Source: Pseudomonadota bacterium (GTDB lineage Bacteria; Pseudomonadota; Gammaproteobacteria; Burkholderiales; Burkholderiaceae_C). From it: a stretch of DNA of 64,000 bases. The notes under the pieces are model-generated. The model was not told the origin of the DNA. It saw only the letters and a program-made list of their open reading frames with translations, and ran no database searches. Position 1 is the first letter of the stretch. Every line of letters begins with the position of its first letter. A program made the position numbers and the translations under genes. The stretch is from NCBI GenBank assembly GCA_020161145.1, contig JAIUPQ010000002.1:372001-436000 (forward strand), in the 5' to 3' direction. Shown one piece after another: positions 8,323 to 16,890 of the stretch.

Positions 8323-9695
8323 CCGGCCGCCTGGCGCAGCCGCAACTGGAGCGCGTGCTGGCCGGCATGGCGGGCACGCCCTTTACCTGGAGCGTGCACG
8401 ACCTGGGCCTGCAAGTCGCCGCGCTGATGACCACCGACATGGTGCGCCGGCGCCTGCCCGAGCTGCCGCCCTGCGACCGGTTGCTGCTGCCCGGCCGCTG
8501 CCGGGGCGACGTGGACGCGCTGGCCGGCCACTACGGCATCCCGGTGCAGCGCGGGCCCGACGAGCTCAAAGACCTGCCGCAGTTCTTCCAGCGCGCCGCG
8601 CAACCGGTGGACTTGAGCCGCTACCGCACCCTGGTGTTCGCCGAAATCGTCGATGCGCCGCGCCTCACCGTGGCGGCCATCGTGGCGCGGGCGCAGGCGC
8701 TGGCGGGCGAGGGCGCCGACGTCATCGACCTGGGCTGCCTGCCGGCCACGCCGTTTGCCCACCTGGAAGACACCGTGCGGGCGCTGAAGGCCCAAGGGCT
8801 GCACGTCAGCGTGGACAGCCTGGACACCGCCGAGCTGCTGCGCGGCGGCCAGGCCGGTGCCGACTACCTGCTGAGCCTGACCGATGAAACCCTGTGGGTG
8901 GCCGACCAGGTGGCCGCCACGCCCGTGCTGATACCGCGCACACCCGAGGACACGGCCTCGCTGGACGCCGCCATCGCCGGCATGGTGGCGCGTGGCCGCC
9001 CGTTTCTGGCCGACCCCATCCTCGACCCCATTCCCTTCGGCTTCACGGCCTCCATCGTCCGCTACCACGCCCTGCGCCAGCGCCACCCCCGGGTGGCCCT
9101 CATGATGGGCGTGGGCAACCTGACCGAACTGGTCGAGGCCGACACCAGCGGCATCAATGCCTTGTTGTTCGGCATGGCCGCCGAGCTGGACGTGGCAGCC
9201 GTGCTGACCACCTCGGTCAGCCCCCATGCCCGCCGCGCCGTGGCCGAGGCCGACGCCGCGCGGCGCGTCATGCACGCCGCCGTGCAGATGCAGACCCTGC
9301 CCAAAAGCCTCTCGCCGCTGCTGGCCACCGTGCACGAGCGGCGCCCTTACACCGACACGCCGGCCGACATCGCCGCCACCGCGGCGCAGATCAAAGACCC
9401 CAACTTCCGCGTCCAGGTGGCCCAGGACGGCATCCACGTCTACAACCGCGACGGCCACCATGTGGCCAGCGACCCTTTTGCGCTGTGGCCACAGCTCAAG
9501 CTCGACGCCTACGGCGCCCACGCCTTCTACATGGGGGTGGAGCTGGGCCGCGCCGAAATCGCCCACCAGCTGGGCAAGCGCTACAACCAGGACCAGCCCT
9601 TGAACTGGGGCGTGGCCTGGCAGCCGGGTGCCGAGGACATGTACCACTTCCGGGCCACCGGCAGCACACTCAAGAAGAAGCCGGCCGATGAATGA
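8301..9695 (+). CDS. Dihydropteroate synthase-like protein (DUF6513 type)
   Basis: A 464-residue protein with an N-terminal domain of about 110 residues, then a DHPS/TIM-barrel region. The barrel shows AEIVDAPRLTVAAIVARAQ, GADVIDLGCLPATPF, VSVDSLDTAELL, ADPILDPIPFGF and MMGVGNLTELVEADTSG. Starts at the GTG at 8301. The extension to 7458 seen in this frame is an artefact. In H4MPT makers a DHPS-like enzyme should join the pterin to the ribofuranosyl-aminobenzene arm, and this protein is a good candidate. That is inference, since no experiment is visible here. It overlaps the DUF447 gene by 8 bases. Confidence 0.7.
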   Translation: MEHILFLTGRLAQPQLERVLAGMAGTPFTWSVHDLGLQVAALMTTDMVRRRLPELPPCDRLLLPGRCRGDVDALAGHYGIPVQRGPDELKDLPQFFQRAAQPVDLSRYRTLVFAEIVDAPRLTVAAIVARAQALAGEGADVIDLGCLPATPFAHLEDTVRALKAQGLHVSVDSLDTAELLRGGQAGADYLLSLTDETLWVADQVAATPVLIPRTPEDTASLDAAIAGMVARGRPFLADPILDPIPFGFTASIVRYHALRQRHPRVALMMGVGNLTELVEADTSGINALLFGMAAELDVAAVLTTSVSPHARRAVAEADAARRVMHAAVQMQTLPKSLSPLLATVHERRPYTDTPADIAATAAQIKDPNFRVQVAQDGIHVYNRDGHHVASDPFALWPQLKLDAYGAHAFYMGVELGRAEIAHQLGKRYNQDQPLNWGVAWQPGAEDMYHFRATGSTLKKKPADE

Positions 9696-10254
9696 CGTGA
9701 TCTACGAGGCCATCGTCACCACGGAGCGACCCGATGGCACGCCCCACATCACCCCGCTGGGCATACGCTGGCGCGAGGGGCAGGTGGTGTTGATGCCGTT
9801 TCGGCCCTCGTCCACCCTGGCGCAGGCGCTGGCCACGCGCCGGGCCGTGGTCAGCCTCATCACCGACACCCGCATCATGGCCGGCTGCGTCACCGGCCGG
9901 CGCGACTGGCCTTGCGTGCCCACGGCGGGCGGGTTTCGGCTGGCCGCCGCGCTGCGCCACCTGGACCTGCAACTGGCCCGGGTGGACGACGACGCGCAGC
10001 GCCCCGCGCTGACCTTTGACGTGACCGCCGACCAGACCCATGCCCCCTTTGCCGGTCTCAACCGCGCCCAGGCGGCGCTGCTGGAGGGGGCGGTGCTGGT
10101 CAGCCGGCTGCACCTGCTGACGCCGCAGAAGATCGATGCCGAAATGGCCTATCTGGCCATTGCCATCGCCAAGACCGCCAGCGACGCCGAGCGCGAGGGC
10201 TGGGCCTGGCTGCAGGAGGCGGTGACCGCCCACCGCCAGGGGCAGGATGCATGA
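9688..10254 (+). CDS. DUF447 protein of the methanopterin/methanofuran cluster
   Basis: A 188-residue DUF447-family protein with a flavin-reductase-like split barrel: IYEAIVTTERPDGTPHITPLGI, FRPSSTLAQALATRRAVVSL and FAGLNRAQAALLEGAVLVSR. Homologues are almost confined to methanogens and methylotrophs with H4MPT, which supports a role in cofactor synthesis or repair. No reaction has been assigned. It is coupled by overlaps to the DHPS-like gene (8 bases) and to mfnB (ATGA). Confidence 0.75.
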   Translation: MNDVIYEAIVTTERPDGTPHITPLGIRWREGQVVLMPFRPSSTLAQALATRRAVVSLITDTRIMAGCVTGRRDWPCVPTAGGFRLAAALRHLDLQLARVDDDAQRPALTFDVTADQTHAPFAGLNRAQAALLEGAVLVSRLHLLTPQKIDAEMAYLAIAIAKTASDAEREGWAWLQEAVTAHRQGQDA

Positions 10255-10949
10255 GGGTGCTGGTCAGCGTGCGCAACGTGGCCGAGGCGGCACTGGCGGC
10301 CGAGGCCGGGGTGGACTTCATCGACCTCAAAGAGCCCGCCAACGGCGCCCTGGGTGCGCTGCCATTGGCCGAAGTGCGTGCCGGTGTGGCCACGGTGCGG
10401 CGGCTGGCCCCCGCCGCGCGGGTGAGTGCGACGGTGGGCGACTGGCCGGCCGAGGCGCTGGAGGCCGTCACCGCGCAGGCCCGCGCCGTGGCCGCTTGCG
10501 GCGTCGATGACGTGAAGGTGGGTGTGCCGCCGGGCGCCGACGCGCTGCTGGTGCGGCTGGGCGCGCTGCGCCAGCAAGGCCTGCCCATCGTGCCCGTGCT
10601 GTTGGCCGACGGCGGCGTGCCGCGCACGCTGCCCAGCGGCTTTGCTGCCGTCATGCTGGACACCCAGGACAAGCTGGGCGGCAGCCTGCGCCAGCGCCTG
10701 CCACTGGCCGAGCTGGCGGCCTTTGTGCGCGCCGTGCAGGCCGGCGGCGCCTGGGCTGGGCTGGCCGGCGCGCTGACGCTGGACGACGCGCGGGCGCTGG
10801 CCCCGTTGGCGCCGGATTTTCTGGGTTTTCGCTCGGCCGTCTGCGCCGGGCCGCGGGCGGGGGCGCTGTGCCGCCAGCGGCTGGACGCGCTGCTGGCGGC
10901 GCTTGCGGCGCCGGCCGAGGGTCAGGGGCGCGCGTCCGGCAGGGCGTAG
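10251..10949 (+). CDS. mfnB: (5-Formylfuran-3-yl)methyl phosphate synthase
   Basis: MfnB (DUF556) makes 4-HFC-P, the furan precursor of methanofuran, from two glyceraldehyde-3-phosphates. Visible family motifs are the N-terminal VLVSVRNVAEAALAAEAGVD, then DFIDLKEPANGALGA with the Schiff-base lysine in DLKEP, SATVGD, DDVKVG, MLDTQDK and FLGFRSAVC. At 232 residues it is of usual length. Last gene of the operon. Its 3' end overlaps the end of the convergent glucose dehydrogenase remnant by 28 bases. Confidence 0.92.
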   Translation: MRVLVSVRNVAEAALAAEAGVDFIDLKEPANGALGALPLAEVRAGVATVRRLAPAARVSATVGDWPAEALEAVTAQARAVAACGVDDVKVGVPPGADALLVRLGALRQQGLPIVPVLLADGGVPRTLPSGFAAVMLDTQDKLGGSLRQRLPLAELAAFVRAVQAGGAWAGLAGALTLDDARALAPLAPDFLGFRSAVCAGPRAGALCRQRLDALLAALAAPAEGQGRASGRA

Positions 10950-12732
10950 GCGATCACGTAGTCGCCTCGGTAGGCCTTGGCCGCGTAGGTGGCGCCGCCG
11001 ACCGACAGCACGATGTACTGCTTGCCATTGGCCGCCACATAGCTCATGGGCGTGGCGTTGGCGCCGATGGGCATCTCCATCTTCCAGACCTCGGTGCCGG
11101 TCTCGACGTCGAAGGCGCGCAGGTAGTGATCCATGGCGCTGCCGAAGAACACCAGCCCGCCACCGGTGACCACGCTGCCGCCCAATGTGGGCATGCCGAT
11201 GGGCATCTGGATGCCGGTGCGCACGCCGACGAAATCCAGGTTGGCCACGGTACCCACCGGCCGCTGCCACAGCAACTGGCGCGTGTGCAGGTCGATGGCC
11301 GAGAGCGTGCCGTAGGGTGGGCGCGAGCACAGCAGGCCCAGCAGCGACTGCTGCGCCGTGCGCAAAATGCCGTAGGGCGTGCCCAGTTGCGGTCCCACCG
11401 GCGCGTGGGGGCCGGGTATGCCGTCGGACGCCGGCACCTGGTCGCGCGGCAGCAGCTGCGTGACGATGGGCAGACGCAAGTCGTTGATGACGAAGATGCC
11501 GCGACGCTCGTCGATGGAGCCCGCGCCCCAGTTCATGCCGCCCTGCGCGCCCGGGTAGGTGAAGAAGGGCTCGACCGAGGGTGGCGTGAACTCGTCGCCC
11601 GTGTAGCGCAGCTTCTTGAAGCCGATGCGGCAGAACACCAGATCGACCGGCGTGGTGCCCCACATGTCGCGTTCGGTCATGCCCTGGCCGCCGATCTGGG
11701 GCATGCCCACCGAATAGGGCTGGGTGGGTGAGAGATCGGTCAGCCCCGGGGCGCCACCCGTGGTGCTGACCGGGCGCTCCTGCACCTCGGCCAGCGGCGT
11801 GCCGGTTTCGCGGTTCAGGTAGAAGAGCTGACCGCGCTTGGTGGGCTGAATCAACGCCGGAATCATCTGCCCCGTCTTGGGGTCGAGCACGTCATAGAGC
11901 GAGGGTTGCGCCGGCAGGTCGTAGTCCCAGACGTCTTTGTGCACGGTCTGGAAGTGCCAGCGCACCTGGCCGGTCTTCAGGTCCAGCGCCACCACCGAGC
12001 TGTTGTAGCGGTCGTCGAAGGGCCGGCGGTGGCTGCGCCACATGTCGGGCGTGGCGCTGCCGGTGGGCAGGTAAATCAGGCTGCGCGCGTCGTCCACGGC
12101 CATGTGCGACCACACATTGGGCGTGTAGCGGGTGTAGGTCTGTCCGGATGGCGGGGGGCCGTTGTCGCCGGGGCGGCCGGCGTCCCAGGCCCAGCGCAAC
12201 TCACCCGTGCGGTCGTCGAAGGCACGGATCACGCCCGAGGGCTCGCCCACGGCGTAGTTGTCCACCACCATGCCGCCGACCACGATCACCCCCTGCGCCA
12301 CGGTGGGCGCCGAGGTCTGCATGTACTCGCCCGGCTGCACCTCGCCCATGCCGTCGCGCAGATCCACGCTGCCTGCGCGGCCAAAGCCGTCGCAGGGCTT
12401 GCCGGTGTCGGCGTCCAGCGAGATCAGGCGTGCGTCCACCGTGCCCAGCGCCAGCCGCCGCGTGCAGGCGGCAGATCCGGCGTCGCCGGGTGTTTCGTAG
12501 TAGGTGCCGCCGCGGCAGCGCATGAAGAAGGGCGCGCCGTCCACAGCACCAGCCACAGCAGCACGCCCAGGGCGAACAGGCGCGGGATCAAAGGCCAGAA
12601 CCACAGACCCAGCGGCTGGACGTCCCACCAGGCCCAGACGGTGCTGGCAGCGCAGACGGCCATGAACAGCCCCACCCCGAGTGGCCGCGCGCGCCATGAG
12701 GCCATGGCGGAGCCGGCATGTCGCTTTCGCAT
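10922..12732 (-). pseudogene. gcd: Membrane PQQ glucose dehydrogenase, internally deleted
   Basis: The C-terminal part, about 535 residues from PFFMRCRGGTYYET to the end, is a complete PQQ eight-bladed propeller tail (SLDADTGKPCDGFG, VWDYDLPAQPSLYDV, WGTTPVDLVFCRIGFKKL, GSAMDHYLRAFD). Upstream, from an ATG at 12732, only about 55 residues of the membrane domain remain (FMAVCAASTVWAWWDV, FWPLIPRLFALGVLLWLVLW). They are in a different reading frame, meeting the propeller frame near 12540. Relative to the usual length of about 800 residues, about 200 are missing: several membrane helices and the first propeller blades, including the WPAYGRD region. I therefore call it a pseudogene. A truncated soluble product from an internal start is conceivable but unlikely to bind PQQ normally. 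Confidence 0.7.
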
Positions 12733-12843
12733 GGCGTGCGGATTGGTGTTCCGGGCCGGACACAGCATCCGGCTCGACCCATGCAATCGTGGACAGGCGG
12801 CTGCATAAACTGGGCTTTTCTGCACAACCCAGGAGCGAGACCC

Positions 12844-13617
12844 ATGACCGACCATGCCATCAAGGGCAAAACCGTCTTCATTGCCGGCGGTGCCAAAAAC
12901 CTCGGTGGGCTGATCGCCCGCGATCTGGCCCAGCACGGTGCCAAGGCGGTGGCCATCCACTACAACAGCGCGGCCACCCGGGCCGACGCCGAGGCCACGG
13001 CGGCCGCCATTGAGGTCGCGGGCGCGCGGGCGGTGGCCATCCAGGCCGACCTCACCACGGCCGCCGCCATGGCGCGGTTCTTCGCCGAGGCCGTGGCGGC
13101 CGTCGGCAAGCCGGACATTGCCATCAACACCGTGGGCAAGGTGCTGAAAAAGCCGCTGATGGAGGTCAGCGAGGCCGAGTACGACGAGATGACCGCCGTC
13201 AACGCCAAGACCGCGTTCTTCTTTCTTCAGGAGGCCGGCCGGCATGTCAACGACGGCGGCAAGGTCTGCACGCTGGTCACCTCGCTGCTGGGGGCGTTCA
13301 CGCCGTTTTACGCCGCCTATGCCGGCACCAAGGCGCCGGTCGAGCATTTCACCCGCGCGGCCGCCAAAGAGTTTGGCGCGCGCGGCATCTCGGTCACCGC
13401 AGTCGGCCCGGGCCCCATGGACACGCCCTTCTTCTACCCCGCCGAAGGGGCCGATGCGGTGGCCTACCACCGCACGGCAGCCGCCTTGTCGCCGTTCAGC
13501 AAGACCGGCCTGACCGACGTGGCGGACGTGGTGCCCTTCATCCGCCACCTGGTCAGCGACGGCTGGTGGATCACCGGCCAGACCATTCTGATCAACGGCG
13601 GCTACACCACCAAATAA
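12844..13617 (+). CDS. SDR family oxidoreductase
   Basis: A 257-residue classical short-chain dehydrogenase. The nucleotide-binding glycine motif is the variant AGGAKNLGG (about residues 15-23). An IHYNS stretch suggests NADP preference. The catalytic YAGTK (YxxxK) lies near residue 158, with VGPGPMDTPFF and ITGQTILINGGY at the end. ATG at 12844 with AGGAGCGAG upstream; a longer start at 12718 lies in the divergent remnant. The substrate is unknown. The gene stands alone. Confidence 0.85.
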   Translation: MTDHAIKGKTVFIAGGAKNLGGLIARDLAQHGAKAVAIHYNSAATRADAEATAAAIEVAGARAVAIQADLTTAAAMARFFAEAVAAVGKPDIAINTVGKVLKKPLMEVSEAEYDEMTAVNAKTAFFFLQEAGRHVNDGGKVCTLVTSLLGAFTPFYAAYAGTKAPVEHFTRAAAKEFGARGISVTAVGPGPMDTPFFYPAEGADAVAYHRTAAALSPFSKTGLTDVADVVPFIRHLVSDGWWITGQTILINGGYTTK

Positions 13618-13637
13618 ACCGGTCGCGGCGGGGGCGC

Positions 13638-15047
13638 TCAGTACCGGTCATCGAGCGCGAAGATGGGCTTGCGCGAGGCCCAATGGCCTTCGGTGAAATC
13701 GGGGAAGGCCACGGTCTGGCTGCCCTGGGTCACCGAGGCCTCCGACAGCGGCGTGATGGCGCTCCAGGTCACCGCGTCGTAGATGTCGATGGGCATGGGC
13801 TCGGCGCGCTTGAGCGCCTCGATGAAGGCGTGGATGACGAAGAAGTCCATGCCGCCGTGGCCCGAGCCCTCGGCGGTCTGGCCATATTTGCGCCACAGCG
13901 GATGGTCGTAGGTCTTGAACCACGTGCTTGCCGCATCCCATTCGTCGTGCTTCTTGGACTTGCCTTCGATGTAGATGCCGTCGGCCACATCCATCCACAG
14001 CCCTTGCGTGCCCTGCACGCGAAAGCCCAGCGAATAGGGTCGCGGCAGCGAGGTGTCGTGGGTCAGCAGCATGGTTTCGCCGCCCGCGCAGGCCAGTTGG
14101 GTCTGCACCACGTCGCCCAGCTTGAACCGCACCGCATTGTTCGGGTGCGTGGGGTTCTGGCCTTTGACGTAGGCCGACAGGCCACGCGCCTTGCTGGCGT
14201 AGCTGGTGAGCTGGACAAAGCGGTTGCCGCGATTGATGTGGGCCTGCATGGCGCAAGGGCCTATGCCATGGCTGGGGTAGAGGTCGCCGTTGCGATGGAC
14301 CGAATGGTCGGTGCGCCAGCGCGCCTCCGACCAGCCCTTGGCGCCGAACTCCACGCCCTGGCCATAGAGCTTGCCTGGCACGCCGCTGTTGAACTTGACC
14401 GGGCGCAGGTCATGCTCATAGCCGCCTTCGAGGTGCACGATTTCGCCGAACAGGTTCTGGCGCGCCATGTTCAACGCCGCCAGCACGTCGCGGCGGTAGC
14501 AGACGTTCTCCAGCAGCATGTAGGGCACACCGCTGGCCTGCTGCGCGCGCAGCACCTGCCAGTGGTCGTCCAGCGTCACGCCGGCCACCACCTCGCAGCC
14601 CACGGCGATGCCGGCCTGCATGGCGGCGATGGCCTGCGGCGCATGCAGCTCCCAGGGCGTGACGATGAGCACGGCATCGAGCTTGCCGCCGCTGCCATCG
14701 GCCAGCAACTGGCGCCAGGCATCGGGGCTGCCCGTGTAGAGCGCGGGCATCGGCCGGCCGGCCTTGAGGACCAGATTGCGGGCGTAGTTCAACGCCCAGT
14801 CGTCGATGTCACACAGCGCGGTGACGGCCACGTCGTCGCGGCGCAGCAGCTCGCGCAGATGCACCCATCCGCGCGCGCCCGTGCCAATGACGCCCACCTT
14901 GAGCTGGCTGCGCGGCGTGGCAAACGCACGGGCCACCTGGTCGGCCGTGGCCGGGCGCAGGCCAGGCCGCGGCGTGGCCAGGGCCTGCCGGCCACCAGTC
15001 CAGCCGACGGCGGCGGCGGTGAGGGCAAAGTTGCGTCGGTTCAGCAT
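13638..15047 (-). CDS. GH109-type Gfo/Idh/MocA protein, probable Tat substrate
   Basis: A 469-residue NAD-dependent glycosidase-like protein. The N-terminus MLNRRNFALTAAAVG resembles a twin-arginine signal. The Rossmann start KVGVIGTGARGWVHLREL lies near residue 48. It is followed by LIVTPWELHAPQAI, MLLENVCYRRDVLAALNMAR and RNGDLYPSHGIGPCAM, hallmarks of alpha-N-acetylgalactosaminidase family GH109. Such enzymes remove sugars by an oxidation-elimination mechanism with bound NAD. Periplasmic action on a glycan is likely. Substrate specificity cannot be read from the sequence. Divergent from a LysR gene. Confidence 0.8.
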   Translation of the reverse strand: MLNRRNFALTAAAVGWTGGRQALATPRPGLRPATADQVARAFATPRSQLKVGVIGTGARGWVHLRELLRRDDVAVTALCDIDDWALNYARNLVLKAGRPMPALYTGSPDAWRQLLADGSGGKLDAVLIVTPWELHAPQAIAAMQAGIAVGCEVVAGVTLDDHWQVLRAQQASGVPYMLLENVCYRRDVLAALNMARQNLFGEIVHLEGGYEHDLRPVKFNSGVPGKLYGQGVEFGAKGWSEARWRTDHSVHRNGDLYPSHGIGPCAMQAHINRGNRFVQLTSYASKARGLSAYVKGQNPTHPNNAVRFKLGDVVQTQLACAGGETMLLTHDTSLPRPYSLGFRVQGTQGLWMDVADGIYIEGKSKKHDEWDAASTWFKTYDHPLWRKYGQTAEGSGHGGMDFFVIHAFIEALKRAEPMPIDIYDAVTWSAITPLSEASVTQGSQTVAFPDFTEGHWASRKPIFALDDRY

Positions 15048-15228
15048 GGCAGGGCTTTCTGATGAGGGGGACCGCTGGGCACAAGGGCAGGGCCGGCAAC
15101 ACGCGATGGCCGGCGCCGCCCACCAAGCGGCCTATTGTCCCTGGCTGCGGCGGGCGGGCAGGCCTCGCGCCAGGCCAGGCGAGCCGGCGCGCACGCCACC
15201 TACCATGACAAAAAAAAGGGGTTTGAGC

Positions 15229-16134
15229 ATGGACCGACTTGACCAGTACCGCGTCTTTGCCCGGGTGGCGCAGTTGGGCAGCTTCATCCAGGCCGCGCAC
15301 GCCTTGGGCCTGCCTCGTGCCACCGTGTCGGCGGCCGTCCAGCAACTGGAAGCGACGCTGGGCACACGCCTGTTGCACCGCACGACGCGGCGGGTCAGCC
15401 TGACGGCAGATGGCCTGCGGCTGCTGGAGCGCGTGCAGGCGCTGCTGGCCGAGGCCGACGAGGTCGAGCAACTCTTTCACACCGACCCGGGCCGGGTCAG
15501 CGGGCGGCTGCATGTGGACGCGCCCAGCCGCATTGCGCGCCGATTGATCTCGCCCGCGCTGCCCGGTCTGCTGCGCCGCCATCCGCAGCTGCAACTGGTC
15601 CTGGGCTCGACCGACCGGCTGATCGATCTGGTGGGCGAGGGCGTGGATTGCGCGGTGCGAATCGGCAAGCTGCCCGACAGCAGCCTGGTCGTGCGCCCGC
15701 TGGGCCACATTGAACAGATCAACTGCGCCAGCCCCGGCTACCTGCGCGAGCACGGCGTGCCCACCGACCCCGATGGGTTGGCCAAAAACCACTGGGCCGT
15801 GGGCTATGCCGCCGTCCCGTCGGCGCCGGCGCCCTCTTGGACCTATCTGGACGCCGACCAGACGCGGGCCGTGGCCGTGCCCAGCCGGGTCAGCGTCAAC
15901 AACGCGGAGAGCTACATCGCCTGCGCCGTATCCGGCGTGGGGTTGATCCAGATTCCGCGCTTCGACGTGCAGCACCTGATCGAGGGCGGGCAGCTGGTGG
16001 CGGTGTTGCCCGCCTACCAGGCGTCGCCTCTGCCGGTCTCGCTGGTCTATGCGCACCGGCGGCAGCGCTCGCGCCGGATGGGGGTGTTCATCGAGTGGTT
16101 CGAGGCCTTGATGCGGCCCCACCTGCTGGCCTGA
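15229..16134 (+). CDS. LysR family transcriptional regulator
   Basis: A 301-residue LysR regulator. N-terminal winged helix-turn-helix with DQYRVFARVAQLGSFIQAA and LPRATVSAAVQQLEATLGTRLLHRTTR (residues 3-50 in all), followed by a periplasmic-binding-like effector domain (GRVSGRLHVDAPSRIARRLI, GEGVDCAVRIGKLPDSSLV). Two starts are possible, 15205 and 15229. I prefer 15229, which matches the usual family start just before the DQ/LxxF motif. It probably acts on itself and on the divergent GH109 gene. Confidence 0.85.
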   Translation: MDRLDQYRVFARVAQLGSFIQAAHALGLPRATVSAAVQQLEATLGTRLLHRTTRRVSLTADGLRLLERVQALLAEADEVEQLFHTDPGRVSGRLHVDAPSRIARRLISPALPGLLRRHPQLQLVLGSTDRLIDLVGEGVDCAVRIGKLPDSSLVVRPLGHIEQINCASPGYLREHGVPTDPDGLAKNHWAVGYAAVPSAPAPSWTYLDADQTRAVAVPSRVSVNNAESYIACAVSGVGLIQIPRFDVQHLIEGGQLVAVLPAYQASPLPVSLVYAHRRQRSRRMGVFIEWFEALMRPHLLA

Positions 16135-16149
16135 TGGCCGGCCGCCGGC

Positions 16150-16761
16150 TCATGGCGGCGGCGCCTGCAAACCCTCCAGCAGCGTGGCGAGCGCCGCCTC
16201 CAGCGGCTTGGCGCCCACTTTTTGCGGCAGCAACAACCCCTCGATGGCCAGCAGGGTGAGGCCGTGCATCTGCGCCCAGCAGGCCGCCACCTGAGCCTGC
16301 ACCGGGCGGCGCCTGAACACGCCGGCCTGCTGGCCGCGCGCCAGCAGATCGACCAGCACGCCCAGCGTCTGCAAGACGCGCTCGCTGGCGTGGACGCTGG
16401 CCGCATCGCCGGCCTCGGCACTGAACATCAGCCGGTACAGCGCCGGGTTGCGCAGGCCGAATTGCATATAGGCCGAGGCGGCGGCGCGAAACGCCGCGAG
16501 CACCGACCGCGACGGCGGCTCGCCCGCCGCCCGCAGCTCGCGCCCCAGTTGCTCGAAGCCCTGCACCGCCAGCGCCGCCAGCAGCGCCCCCTTGTCCGGA
16601 AAGTGCTTGTACGGCGCCGCATGGCTGACCCCGACGCGACGGGCCACCTCGCGCAAGGTGAACTGCCAGCCTTGCTCTTCGGCCAGCAGCGTCAGGGCCG
16701 TCTCGATCAGCGCCCGGCGCAGATCGCCATGGTGGTAGGGGCGCGGCGGGGCTTGTTCCAT
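16150..16761 (-). CDS. TetR/AcrR family transcriptional regulator
   Basis: A 203-residue TetR repressor. DNA-binding region YHHGDLRRALIETALTLL, then FTLREVARRVGVSHAAPYKHF (about residues 9-52), with a TetR_C_33-type ligand domain (RNPALYRLMFSAE). ATG at 16761; the longer frame to 16842 would cover the divergent promoter. It is transcribed away from the aldehyde dehydrogenase gene and so probably represses it in the absence of an aldehyde-type ligand. Confidence 0.85.
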   Translation of the reverse strand: MEQAPPRPYHHGDLRRALIETALTLLAEEQGWQFTLREVARRVGVSHAAPYKHFPDKGALLAALAVQGFEQLGRELRAAGEPPSRSVLAAFRAAASAYMQFGLRNPALYRLMFSAEAGDAASVHASERVLQTLGVLVDLLARGQQAGVFRRRPVQAQVAACWAQMHGLTLLAIEGLLLPQKVGAKPLEAALATLLEGLQAPPP

Positions 16762-16826
16762 ACGGCAGCAGGGGTGGTCGTCATCAACCCACCCATGTTC
16801 CCATAAAGATGCCAGTGAAAACATTG

Positions 16827-16855
16827 TTGACACAAGAAACATGAGGCCTTATGCT
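16827..16855 (+). promoter_or_regulatory. Sigma-70 promoter for the aldehyde dehydrogenase gene
   Basis: TTGACA (16827-16832) and TATGCT (16850-16855) are separated by exactly 17 bases, a near-consensus promoter reading towards the dehydrogenase start at 16891. It lies in the 129-base gap between the divergent TetR gene and its likely target, where a repressor could block it. Confidence 0.65.
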
Positions 16856-16890
16856 CGCTCAAGTTGTCAGTGTCTACATTGGAGTCCATC

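Noticed and set aside
13566-15062. Long plus-strand frame opposite the GH109-type gene
   Set aside because: Shadow composition and no motif; the minus-strand product has clear family motifs and a Tat signal.
16821-16881. Inverted repeat as TetR operator between TGTTGACA and TGTCAGTG
   Set aside because: Arms match too poorly to claim an operator; only the promoter is reported.
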